From Collinsella aerofaciens (GTDB lineage Bacteria > Actinomycetota > Coriobacteriia > Coriobacteriales > Coriobacteriaceae): 64,000 nucleotides of DNA. The notes beneath the pieces were generated by a model. The model saw nothing but the letters and a program-made list of their open reading frames with translations. It did not search any database and had not been told where the DNA came from. The stretch is from positions 806,001-870,000 of the forward strand of contig NZ_CP024160.1 of NCBI RefSeq assembly GCF_002736145.1. The letters run 5' to 3'. Below, in pieces: positions 44,654 to 53,415 of the stretch. Position 1 is the stretch's first letter. Every line of letters starts with the position of its first letter. The position numbers were made by a program, and so were the translations under genes.

Positions 44654-46801
44654 CTATTCAATTACCACGGCCTGGCTATCCATCTGTTGCCACGTACCGA
44701 AGAACACCTGGGCATTTCGCGTAACATTGCCGTTAATCGAATCCGAAAGATAGACAATTCCCTGCTCATCATCATAGCCTTTAAGGACTACGGCATGATT
44801 ACCGCCCCACAGGCCATAGGAATGCCCGTTATACCAGCGCGCAGCATAACGGCCTCCTGGCCAACTTCCCCACTCGGTATTCCACATCTCAACAGGTTGG
44901 CCACAGGTCAGTCTGTTCTTAATGGAAGAAATTGACGAGAAAGAGACGTCTTTTGCCTGCTTGCCACTTCCAGCAGCACGCAGAAAGTTATTACCAGCAA
45001 TAGTAATCGCAGGGGCAACGCATCCCATGAGACCCCCGCTACTACGCCTTGGGTTGCCATCAAAGGCGGTAACAAAGTTGCCGTTGCTTCCCTTGGGCAA
45101 GTAATAATCCGCAACAATCGTCTTACCTAAACCGAAACCATAGTAGTTAAGCAAGTTTGTAAGGGCAACCGACTCACAGCCAGTAGGAAGTTCCGGGTAC
45201 TGCGAATAGCACGGGACATCGACCCAAGCGCCAACCATTGCGCCGGATGGACTGAACTTGTAGTCAGTAGAGCCGATCCAATACCAACCGTTGCTCAACA
45301 TTACTCCCCCACGTGCGGCATCAAGGTAATACCATGTGCCCCCAAGGGAAAGCCATCCCGTTTTCATTGTGCCAGAAGAGAAATCTAGCCAGAACCAGTT
45401 ACCGCCATCGTTAAGCCAGCCGGTCGCCATTCGACCATCCGAGTTAAAGTAGTACCAAGACCCAGCTATTTGCTGCCATCCAGTCAGAATTACCCCATTA
45501 GCAGAACAATAATATCGAGAACCCTGACTCTCAATCCAGCCCGTTCTAACATTCCCGCCATCGTCAATCAGCTGAATTCCTGAATCGGTCATGATGCCTT
45601 TAAGGTCAATTGCACCGCTGGATGAAGAATGATACATCCAGGACCCATCACCGTTTGACCAGCAATTAGCCATCATCTTGCCGGAACTGTTAAATATGTA
45701 TTCACATGATCCAATAGTTTGGACACCCGTAGCCATGACGTACGTCGAGGGATCGAGCCAGTACCACGTACCGTTTAGGTTGAGCCAGCCGGAGGCGAGG
45801 GCGCCGGAGCCAGTCGCGTAGTACCAGGTCCCGCCATCGAGCACCCAGCCGGTCGCCATGGCGCCGGAGGCGTTGAACCAGTACGCTGCGCCGTTACACA
45901 CATGGAGGCCCGTCGCCATGGCGCCGCCCGCTTCGGGATCGAGCCAATACCAGGAACCGCCGGTGCGAATCCAGCCGGTCGAGGCGATACCGTCAGCGAA
46001 CCAGTACCAAGAGCCGTCGACGAGGCCCCAGCCGTTAAGGGGGCCGCAGCTGCCGAAGTAGCGGCGGACGCCCTGCGCGTCCGTCTGGTAGCCCGTCAGC
46101 ATGGCCCCGGTCTCAATGTCGAAGCAATAGGGCACGCCACCAACAGAAATAGGACCGCGTGCGAGCGCGCCGCCCTCCCCGGCGTAGTACCAGCTGCCGC
46201 CGTCGCGGACCCAGCCGAGCGCCATGGCGCCGCCGTTTGATGGGTCGAGCCAGAAGGCGTTGTCGCCCAGCCCGAGCATGCCAGTGGCCATGGCGTGGGT
46301 CTCAGGGTCGAGCCAGAACCAGTTCGAGCCGAGGTGGAGCCAGCCCGACGCGAGCGCGCCGCCCTCCCCGGCGTAGTACCAGCTGCCGCCGTCGCGGACC
46401 CAGCCGGTCGCCATGGCGCCGGAGGAGTTGAACCAGTATGCGGAGCCGTTGAACTCGTGGAGCCCGGTGGCCATGGCATGCGTCGAGGGGTCGAGCCAGT
46501 ACCAGGTCCCACTGGTATAGAGCCAGCCAGAATGCAGCGAGACCGGATTAACTGAATCCACATAGAACCAGTTGCCGTCAAACGAATTCCAACCCAGATT
46601 CCATTCAACGGATTCTTGAGCAGGACCATCATCGATTGAATCGGAAGAAGAAAGAGTCGAGGGGACGGATTGCCGCTCAATATCAGTAGGGATAGAGGAG
46701 CTTATGGGTTCTGCATTCGCGATATCAACCGCACCGGGCCCAGCGAGCAGTAGAGTAGAAAAAATGATTAGGATTAATGTTATTCGCTTTTTCCTTGCCA
46801 T
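44654..46801 (-). CDS. Secreted cell-wall-binding repeat protein with C39-like peptidase domain
   Basis: A 715-residue exported protein: signal peptide (about 1-30), about 22 aromatic-rich repeats, then a C-terminal domain of about 190 residues with the C39-family layout. The catalytic Cys lies in ELPTGCESVALTNLLNYYG, the His in GGNHAVVLKGYDDEQ, and the following DS in YLSDSINGNV completes the triad pattern. C39-like proteins are cysteine peptidases; the target here is unknown (peptidoglycan cross-links or proteins). The base composition is mosaic: GC-rich repeats from about 45750 to 46520, low-GC ends. It shares a 161-bp block with the neighbouring GH25 gene. Confidence 0.9.
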   Translation of the reverse strand: MARKKRITLILIIFSTLLLAGPGAVDIANAEPISSSIPTDIERQSVPSTLSSSDSIDDGPAQESVEWNLGWNSFDGNWFYVDSVNPVSLHSGWLYTSGTWYWLDPSTHAMATGLHEFNGSAYWFNSSGAMATGWVRDGGSWYYAGEGGALASGWLHLGSNWFWLDPETHAMATGMLGLGDNAFWLDPSNGGAMALGWVRDGGSWYYAGEGGALARGPISVGGVPYCFDIETGAMLTGYQTDAQGVRRYFGSCGPLNGWGLVDGSWYWFADGIASTGWIRTGGSWYWLDPEAGGAMATGLHVCNGAAYWFNASGAMATGWVLDGGTWYYATGSGALASGWLNLNGTWYWLDPSTYVMATGVQTIGSCEYIFNSSGKMMANCWSNGDGSWMYHSSSSGAIDLKGIMTDSGIQLIDDGGNVRTGWIESQGSRYYCSANGVILTGWQQIAGSWYYFNSDGRMATGWLNDGGNWFWLDFSSGTMKTGWLSLGGTWYYLDAARGGVMLSNGWYWIGSTDYKFSPSGAMVGAWVDVPCYSQYPELPTGCESVALTNLLNYYGFGLGKTIVADYYLPKGSNGNFVTAFDGNPRRSSGGLMGCVAPAITIAGNNFLRAAGSGKQAKDVSFSSISSIKNRLTCGQPVEMWNTEWGSWPGGRYAARWYNGHSYGLWGGNHAVVLKGYDDEQGIVYLSDSINGNVTRNAQVFFGTWQQMDSQAVVIE
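45948..46108. repeat. 161-bp block shared with 47374-47534
   Basis: Direct comparison shows one mismatch in 161 bases with the block in the GH25 repeat gene, including synonymous positions, far above the similarity of the repeats in general. Interpreted as recent exchange. Confidence 0.9.
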
Positions 46802-46901
46802 GTGCAGCCCCCAGTAGTAACCAATTTTTACATAAACATAGTCTACAAATGGATAGCTAAGAGCAATATGTAATTAGAAAAAAGCAATTAAAGAAGAGTT
46901 G

Positions 46902-48641
46902 CTAGCCAAGCCAAGCGCCATTACTAGCAAAAGAGTATTGCACCCCATCGATTTCTTGAACACCCGTAATCATTGCGTGCGTCGACGGATCGAGCCAGTA
47001 CCAAACGCCGCCGAGGTAGGCCCAGCCGGAGGCGAGGGCGCCGGAGCCCGTCGCGTAGTACCAGGTGCCGCCGTCGCGGACCCAGTCGGTCGCCATCGCG
47101 CCGCCGTTTGAGGGGTCGAGCCAGAAGGCGTTGTCGCCCAGCCTGAGCATGCCGGTCGCCATGGCGCGGGTCTCCGGGTCGAGCCAGAACCAGTTCGAGC
47201 CGAGGTGGAGCCAGCCCGACGCGAGTGCACCGCCCTCCCCGGCGTAGTACCAGCTGCCGCCGTCGAGCACCCAACCGGTCGCCATCGCGCCGGAGCCGTT
47301 GAACCAGTACATGGAGCCGTTGCACTCGTGGAGCCCGGTGGCCATTGCACCGCCCGCGTCGGGGTCGAGCCAGTACCAGGAACCGCCGGTGCGAATCCAG
47401 CCGGTCGAGGCGATACCGTCAGCGAACCAGTACCAGGAGCCGTCGACGAGGCCCCAGCCGTTAAGGGGGCCGCAGCTGCCGAAGTAGCGGCGGACGCCCT
47501 GCGCGTCCGTCTGGTAGCCCGTCAGCATGGCCCCCGTCCGGGCGTCGAAGCAGTAGAGCACGCCGCCGACGGAAACGGGGCCGCGCGCCAGCGCGCCGGA
47601 GCCCGTCGCGTAGTACCAGGTGCCGCCGTCGAGGACCCATCCGGTCGCCATCGCGCCGGAGGCGTTGAACCAGTACGCAGAGCCGTTGCACTCGTGGAGC
47701 CCGGTGGCCATGGCGCCGCCCGCGTCGGGCTCGAGCCAGTACCACGTGCCGCCCTGACGCAACCATCCGGTATACGCTTTGCCGTCAGAGGTTGCGTAAT
47801 ACCAAGTGCCCTCTTTTAACTGCCAGTAATAAAGAGAGACATCAACATACGCGTAATTCATATCAACGTTTCCGCTAATACCAGAAACTTTTCCGCGGCT
47901 TGTATACTGCCAAAAGCTGTAACTGCCGGTATAGTGACATTGGGAGTTGTATTGAGCAATCCAATGATCCCAAGAACCGCTCTTAAATACAGGGTCGGTC
48001 AATATATTGTTAAACCAATTTAGGTTTGCATAAATGCCTGGCTTATATCCAGCACTAGAAATCTTATTACAGAATGTCTGAGCTCTAGATGCAATTCCGG
48101 ATTGACGACCATCTGCAATAATTGTCTTGTCCTCAAGATCGTAATACACCGGTAGCCTAGGATTGTGCCCCGATAGGCAGTCAATCACCATGGACGCCTC
48201 ATCGGCTGCCTGTTGATTATCAAAAGCATATGAATAGATATAGACGCCGTAGGGAATTCCGAGTCGCTCGCACTCAGAAATATTTCGATTAAATTGATAG
48301 TCAACTCGACCGCCGAAAGACGGAGCGCCAAACCCAACGCGCAGAATAGCGAAATCGATGCCAGAAGCTTTAACTGCGTCCCAATCAATACGCCCTTGGT
48401 GCTCGCTGACGTCAATGCCCTGAGCTGTAACCCCATCGGGAAGAGCGTCCATAGACAATAAAGCTATTCCGTTTTCTTCGGAAGAAGCATCATCTGAAAC
48501 TAATTGTCCACCCTCATAACGCCAAGAATTCTCAACCAGAGTCTGAGCAGCCCCTGCATCCGCAGGGCATACAAACACAGAAATGGGCGCAAGGACCATC
48601 AGCACCAACAATGCCGAAAATAACTTAAGATGTTTGCTCAT
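46902..48641 (-). CDS. GH25 lysozyme with cell-wall-binding repeats
   Basis: A 579-residue secreted muramidase that would cut beta-1,4 bonds in peptidoglycan glycan strands. After the signal peptide (about 1-32) and a linker, the GH25 domain occupies about 75-265: QGIDVSEHQGRIDWDAVKASG, LRVGFG, YGVYIYSYAFD, VYYDLEDK with the catalytic Asp-Glu pair, and WQYTSRGKVSGISGNVDMNYAY. About fourteen repeats follow to the C terminus, GC-rich (46980-47760) against a low-GC catalytic part. ACGAGG precedes the ATG. It lies on the same strand as, and 100 bases upstream of, the C39-type gene. Confidence 0.95.
   Translation of the reverse strand: MSKHLKLFSALLVLMVLAPISVFVCPADAGAAQTLVENSWRYEGGQLVSDDASSEENGIALLSMDALPDGVTAQGIDVSEHQGRIDWDAVKASGIDFAILRVGFGAPSFGGRVDYQFNRNISECERLGIPYGVYIYSYAFDNQQAADEASMVIDCLSGHNPRLPVYYDLEDKTIIADGRQSGIASRAQTFCNKISSAGYKPGIYANLNWFNNILTDPVFKSGSWDHWIAQYNSQCHYTGSYSFWQYTSRGKVSGISGNVDMNYAYVDVSLYYWQLKEGTWYYATSDGKAYTGWLRQGGTWYWLEPDAGGAMATGLHECNGSAYWFNASGAMATGWVLDGGTWYYATGSGALARGPVSVGGVLYCFDARTGAMLTGYQTDAQGVRRYFGSCGPLNGWGLVDGSWYWFADGIASTGWIRTGGSWYWLDPDAGGAMATGLHECNGSMYWFNGSGAMATGWVLDGGSWYYAGEGGALASGWLHLGSNWFWLDPETRAMATGMLRLGDNAFWLDPSNGGAMATDWVRDGGTWYYATGSGALASGWAYLGGVWYWLDPSTHAMITGVQEIDGVQYSFASNGAWLG
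47374..47534. repeat. 161-bp block shared with 45948-46108
   Basis: The counterpart of the block in the C39-type gene, with one mismatch. Confidence 0.9.
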
Positions 48642-48861
48642 GTAAACCTCGTCATTCGTTCTTGTTTGCGTTTAGCTTACAGCATGGCTGTGAAAGATTT
48701 CCGAACATCCAGCTGGACAAGATGCCATCTAGGACGACAAATAACTGCACGCAATACCGCAATGTAAACAAGAACTTCCCAGCAGGGTGAAACCAAGGAC
48801 TCCTAGTCCCTACTCTTAGCCCCAAAGAATGCCGACATCAGTTAGCTTTCAAACCAGATGT

Positions 48862-48893
48862 CAAAAAGGTAGGGGGCCCAGAGAGTCCCCTAC
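48862..48893 (-). terminator. Intrinsic terminator of the NlpC/P60-like repeat gene at 48905
   Basis: GTAGGGG pairs with CCCCTAC around an 11-base loop, followed on the minus strand by CTTTTTG. Confidence 0.72.
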
Positions 48894-48904
48894 AACTCGG
48901 AATT

Positions 48905-51115
48905 CTAACGAATCAATATTACTTTCGATGGACTCAAAGCAGTCAAACCAGAAATACGGTTTCCATAACCGTCACTATGCCAAAACAAGTTTTCACTAGG
49001 CGTATTGCCCCAGAAAAAGCCAATGTGGCTATCGTCCGCATATGGGTTGTAAGGATTGAAGAACACAATGTCCCCCTTACGAGCCAAACCACTACGTAAC
49101 AACTCATCAATAGAGTTGAAATAAGTCACGTTCGCGCACGTATCGATAGCGTAGCCGTACCAACGATACGCGTTTACGCAGCCGCCCCTTCCGGGACCTC
49201 CACTCCAAGGGGAATGGCTCTGCTCGGCGGCAATGGGAGCTAAATTACCGCCCGCTCTCATATACGCATGCGAAACAAATCCACCACAATTCATGCCCGT
49301 ATAACCGTCCCAACGCGGATCGCCCTTTGGATACATGCACGTTTCCTGGCTGAGATGTGTGTCGTAGCGTGTTCCACGGTAATAGCCATCGTTTTCGTGG
49401 CTCATAAGCCAATTGACCAGGCTGGACCTATTGACCCCCAAAACAGAACCAGACGTATTCAACCATGCACCGCTTGCATTGAAGTAGTAGTCGACGCCAT
49501 CGATTTTCAGCCACCCGTTAGCAAACATAGCGCCCGAAGGCTGAAGCCAGTACCACGTGCCGCGGTCATTGAGCCATCCGGTCTTCATCTTGTACGTGGA
49601 AGGATCCATCCAATACCACGCACCGTTAACATATTGCCAACCAGACTTAAGGACACCATTGGAAGATGCGTAATACCAAGTATTGCCGCTTTCGTCAGAA
49701 GCGTCTTTCGACATAATCCAACCAGATGCTACATTGACGGCGCCGTTTGCATCCGCATAGAAAACCGCGTCTCCAATATGAATTGTACCTGGCAATGAAG
49801 ACAAGTCGGCACGATCAACGATTACGGGAGATCCATCAGATGAAGTAGGCAACGGCTCGCTCAGTGCTCCAGACGAATTCGCCCATGAAATACCGTCGCT
49901 CAAGTTGATCCAGCACGACGATGCCATCGCACCGGAATCATAAGAATAATAGCGCGTGTCGCCTACCGTATATTCACCAGTACGCATTGCGCCGGATACA
50001 TCATCAAGGTAATACCAGGCGCTTCCGGACTTTATCCATCGCCCTCGTTGAATAGCTCCGTTTGATGCGGCGTAGTACCAAGTATCATCAGCAAGTGCCC
50101 AGCCTGTTGCCATGGCACCTGAACTCGTAAGGAAATAGGAGGATGTACCCACTTGCACAAAGCCCGTGAGCATAATATGGCTTCCTGGATCCAGGTAATA
50201 CCAAGAATTCCCTAGAAGTAACCAGCCTCCATGCAGCAAGCCGTTGGAGTCAGCGTAATACCAGTTGTTGTCAATAAGCGCCCACTGGGAGGAGAGCATG
50301 GCCCCCGATCCGTTAAAGATATAAGGGGTTCCATTGCATGCATTCAACCCGGTGGCCATAGAACCGTCCGCAGGATCAAGCCAATACCAACGGCCCCCAT
50401 CCGAGAGCCAGCCCTTTACCAGGGCGCCAGAGCCGGAGAAATAATGCCAGACGGAAGCATCAAGATGCCATCCGATAAGCATTGCGCCAGAAGTGGAGAA
50501 TCCATACGTGGCTCCCCCGATCTGCAGCATCGAGTCGTGGACCATCTTGCCTTCATCATCCAGCCAATACCAGTTGTTGCCGTCTGAAAGCCAGCCTTTT
50601 ACCATGGCGCCAGAACTGGAGAAATAACGCCAAGCAGAAGTGGAACCCGTAGAATCTAGGTACCAGCCGACACGCATTGCGCCCGAAGAGGAGAAGGCAT
50701 ACGTCGCACCCCCGACTTGGACCAATCCATCCTGAGCCATTCGACCTTCGTCGTCGAACCAGTACCAGCTACCGTTTATATGTCTCCAAGAAGAAACAGC
50801 GATCGTTCCGTCGGACAAGCCCCAACGCCAAAAACCAGCCCCTTCTTCGGGTGATATCCACCCCTGATGCCAAACAATTTGATTCGAAACCTCAGAAGGG
50901 GTCTCATTATCCACCTGAGAGCTCTGCTCGACAGCGAAGGTCGAATCGCGCTGAGCATCAATGGCTGACTCACCAGAAGCAATAGCAACGTTAGATGCGG
51001 AACCTTCGTCAGTGTTATTCGAATCAAGGGCGTATAACATCGAGGGCGAACTCAAAAGGAGCCCCAAAGAAACAAGGCCGGCAAAGACCAGCACCCCGAA
51101 TGAGCATTTCTTCAT
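48905..51115 (-). CDS. Secreted cell-wall-binding repeat protein with divergent NlpC/P60-like domain
   Basis: A 736-residue exported protein. A signal peptide (KKCSFGVLVFAGLVSLGLLL, cleaved near residue 30) is followed by about 25 repeats of the GWYLDSTG/GAMVKGW kind, then a C-terminal domain of about 165 residues. That domain has a Cys in YTGMNCGGFVSHAYM, a His in DDSHIGFFWGN and a GDIVFFN strand between them, an order consistent with a NlpC/P60-like cysteine hydrolase. A GTG at 51136 would add 7 residues; I chose ATG 51115 because it gives a standard signal peptide, although the ribosome-binding site is weak in both cases. A remnant of a related domain lies at 54643-54762. Confidence 0.87.
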   Translation of the reverse strand: MKKCSFGVLVFAGLVSLGLLLSSPSMLYALDSNNTDEGSASNVAIASGESAIDAQRDSTFAVEQSSQVDNETPSEVSNQIVWHQGWISPEEGAGFWRWGLSDGTIAVSSWRHINGSWYWFDDEGRMAQDGLVQVGGATYAFSSSGAMRVGWYLDSTGSTSAWRYFSSSGAMVKGWLSDGNNWYWLDDEGKMVHDSMLQIGGATYGFSTSGAMLIGWHLDASVWHYFSGSGALVKGWLSDGGRWYWLDPADGSMATGLNACNGTPYIFNGSGAMLSSQWALIDNNWYYADSNGLLHGGWLLLGNSWYYLDPGSHIMLTGFVQVGTSSYFLTSSGAMATGWALADDTWYYAASNGAIQRGRWIKSGSAWYYLDDVSGAMRTGEYTVGDTRYYSYDSGAMASSCWINLSDGISWANSSGALSEPLPTSSDGSPVIVDRADLSSLPGTIHIGDAVFYADANGAVNVASGWIMSKDASDESGNTWYYASSNGVLKSGWQYVNGAWYWMDPSTYKMKTGWLNDRGTWYWLQPSGAMFANGWLKIDGVDYYFNASGAWLNTSGSVLGVNRSSLVNWLMSHENDGYYRGTRYDTHLSQETCMYPKGDPRWDGYTGMNCGGFVSHAYMRAGGNLAPIAAEQSHSPWSGGPGRGGCVNAYRWYGYAIDTCANVTYFNSIDELLRSGLARKGDIVFFNPYNPYADDSHIGFFWGNTPSENLFWHSDGYGNRISGLTALSPSKVILIR

Positions 51116-51195
51116 AGCAGCACGGTATCCAATCACGCAGCGACCCCGTCACCTCAGGGCAACGGGGTCTCAATCAAAACTAACTCAGTAATGTG

Positions 51196-52671
51196 CTAGC
51201 CAATTTGCTGGCAGTTTTTGCACTCTCGTGAAGCACCACGCCTCTGGGCCTCCTGAATAGAGATCTGCGAATAGCCCTTTGCGTCCTTACCAACGGTACG
51301 ACACTTATGCGTATGGTAAACATTGCTACCGTTCTTATACCAAACTAGGCCGTAGCCCGGAATCCACTTACCGTCCTCGCCGACATAATAGGAGCCGATC
51401 CAGGTATTCGTAGCCATGGCACCGGAAGACTGGAGGTAGTAGTCGCCGACCCAGGAGTCGTGGGCCATAGCGCCGGAACCGCTAAAGTAGTACCAGGCGC
51501 CGTCAATCTGACGCCAGCCGGTGGCCATGGCACCGGCGTTGTCGAACCAGTACCAGACTCCGCGAATGTTGACCCAAGAGTTAGAGGCCATAGCGCCAGA
51601 ACCTCCGAGCCAATACCACGTGCCGCCATTGCTGAGCCAGCCGGTTGCCATGGCGCCCGAACCACTCGCATAGTACCAAGAGCCACCTGCCAAGAACCAG
51701 CCGGTAGCCATCGCGCCGGAATCGCCGAACCAGTACCAGGAGCCGCCCAAGCTGCGCCAGCCGTTAGCAACCATGGCGCCTGAGCCATCGAGGTAGAACC
51801 AAGTACCGCCGATATTGAGCCAGCCAGTGACCATCGCACCGGAAGCGTTGGCGTAGTACCACGTCCCCGAAACGTTGATCCAGCCGGTCAGCATGACACC
51901 ATACTCGTCGAAATAATACCAAGTTCCACCGATATTATGCCAACCGGTCAGCAGTTCGCCACTGGAGGTCGCATAGAACCACTTTCCATAGATGGAGTCA
52001 TAGAGCCAGCCGCTATGCTGCATGCGGCCATCGGCGTTGGCACCAGGGGTGTTCAGGAAGTAGTTCTTGCCGTCAATCTGAACTCGGCCGTATGCCATAT
52101 CATGGCTTTCGGGGTAGAAGTAATACTTGTCCCCACCGATAGACTGCCAGCCCGACACCGCGATCCCGTCAGCGCCAAAATAATACCAGACAGCTTCGTA
52201 TTCGTTATGCCACTGGTTCGTGACCATGGCGCCAGTTTCGGGATCGAAATAGCGAAGGTTGCCGTCCTCGCACCAGACGAGTCCGGTCTTCATGAAACCA
52301 TCTTTGTTGAAATAGTATGTACCTGCGGGACGTGACGTAACTACAGAAGAATCGGTCCTCGAGGCGCTCTGATCAATTGAGTTTAAGCCTACTAGAAAAT
52401 CCCTGTGAGCAGTCCCCCCAGCATTGCACTCAACGCTATACCGCGTAAGAGGGTCAGACGTCTGTTCATTTTGAGTGCCGTTCCAACCGTCATAGCCCCA
52501 GTAAGAAATCGGACGACCGTCGGAACACCATTCCGTAATCGGTCCACCGCCTCCGCCACCGCCAGCAATATCAGCAAATGAGGGCGCCGGGGCAACCGTC
52601 ATGCAGGCAGCAGCAAATGCAACAACCCCCAGCACTGTTAGTCCGTGCCATCTTTCTCGAAGGTTTTTCAT
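51196..52671 (-). CDS. Secreted cell-wall-binding repeat protein with C-terminal cysteine/histidine motif, no hydrolase
   Basis: A 491-residue exported protein. Signal peptide (about 1-33, ending APSFA), a glycine-rich stretch, then about 16 repeats (WYWLGGSGAMASNSW type) to about residue 420. Instead of an enzyme, the last about 50 residues read VYHTHKCRTVGK, then a helix (ISIQEAQRRGAS) and ECKNCQQIG: a His-x3-Cys pair and a C-x2-C pair about 25 residues apart. That is the arrangement of a small zinc site similar to short Ada-like or nuclease-tail motifs. Good AAAGGATG ribosome-binding site. The function is unknown; binding or signalling is more likely than catalysis. Confidence 0.85.
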   Translation of the reverse strand: MKNLRERWHGLTVLGVVAFAAACMTVAPAPSFADIAGGGGGGGPITEWCSDGRPISYWGYDGWNGTQNEQTSDPLTRYSVECNAGGTAHRDFLVGLNSIDQSASRTDSSVVTSRPAGTYYFNKDGFMKTGLVWCEDGNLRYFDPETGAMVTNQWHNEYEAVWYYFGADGIAVSGWQSIGGDKYYFYPESHDMAYGRVQIDGKNYFLNTPGANADGRMQHSGWLYDSIYGKWFYATSSGELLTGWHNIGGTWYYFDEYGVMLTGWINVSGTWYYANASGAMVTGWLNIGGTWFYLDGSGAMVANGWRSLGGSWYWFGDSGAMATGWFLAGGSWYYASGSGAMATGWLSNGGTWYWLGGSGAMASNSWVNIRGVWYWFDNAGAMATGWRQIDGAWYYFSGSGAMAHDSWVGDYYLQSSGAMATNTWIGSYYVGEDGKWIPGYGLVWYKNGSNVYHTHKCRTVGKDAKGYSQISIQEAQRRGASRECKNCQQIG

Positions 52672-52841
52672 ACGACATCCTTTCTCCGAGATTTAAGGCT
52701 CTCTAAAGTTATTTTTAAACTATCAATTCAGTTTTTCAACAGGAAATCGATAAAACGTATCTTTACAGCTGCAATTTAAATATGAGTCACCACACCTCAA
52801 CCGTTACGCCAAATAGCCTCTGAGTCAAACCGAGCACATAA

Positions 52842-52988
52842 GCGGACCAATTTAATACAACCACCTGTAAAAATCCTGACGCACGTTTTCGATATGACAA
52901 GAGCCACTTGGACGAGGAGTACTTGAACCCCACCGCTCTTGCAGCCCTTGAGGATACTTTGCCGGAACTTGGCATTACTTCGCACTAA
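52842..52988 (+). pseudogene. Possible C-terminal remnant of an unidentified protein
   Basis: A plus-strand frame without a start reads CKNPDARFRYDKSHLDEEYL, then NPTALAALEDTLPELGITSH and a TAA. The last 35 codons look protein-like (leucine/alanine-rich with balanced charges) and the stop overlaps the GT2 remnant on the other strand. I do not recognise the family, and no upstream part survives. The rest of the 300-base gap (52672-52985) is AT-rich, with no other gene I can support. Confidence 0.3.
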
Positions 52989-53173
52989 AGCGAGAAGTAC
53001 TCGCTCTCGGAAGATAGGTTTGGTCCGAGCCACGAATCGCCCGTCACGAAGAACTCCGGCCAGCGCTGCATGAACAGGGCTTGCTCGCGCTTCCAGCGGC
53101 GCAGCTTTTCCTCGTTGGCCTCTTCCCTGCCGCGCGAGGTGAACTCGTAGTGGTACAGCTCGGCATAGGGCAT
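52985..53173 (-). pseudogene. C-terminal remnant of a large GT2 glycosyltransferase
   Basis: Sixty-two codons match the end of the intact gene at 55464-57950 almost residue by residue (PYAELYHYEFTSRGREEANE, then the KLRRWKREQALFMQRWPEFF block and LGPNLS-ESEYFS), and the DNA is visibly similar. Everything upstream of PYAELYHYEF is missing; the similarity stops at a sharp edge near 53172. The remainder of 53174-53415 shows no gene. It is a broken partial copy, not a functional enzyme. Confidence 0.85.
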
Positions 53174-53415
53174 TTGTCCTCCTCCAACAAAACACTGTCA
53201 CTAACTTAGCCCACCAACCTCGCCATTTGTTAAGCAACAAGTGCGAGCGGTAGGTATTGATCTACAACCGTTGGGGATTGAAAAAAATGCAGTAGCCGAA
53301 AACGTAATTTCTTCCGATTTGCGCGGCATAAAAATAGAGGGCGTCCCATAAAGAGAAGCCCCCTTGCAAAACGGCCGAACCGCTTTTCGAAGTGAAAATA
53401 TTTTGCACCAGATGC

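Noticed and set aside
51142-51169. Hairpin GACCCCGT/ACGGGGTC between two repeat-protein genes
   Set aside because: No T-run in the direction of transcription, so I did not list it as a terminator; it may still influence translation of the gene at 51115.
44654-52671. Regularly spaced short repeats that could suggest a CRISPR array
   Set aside because: They encode 20-residue protein repeats in long open frames and differ in sequence from unit to unit.
52797-53240. 147-codon minus-strand frame
   Set aside because: Out-of-frame shadow of the GT2 remnant.
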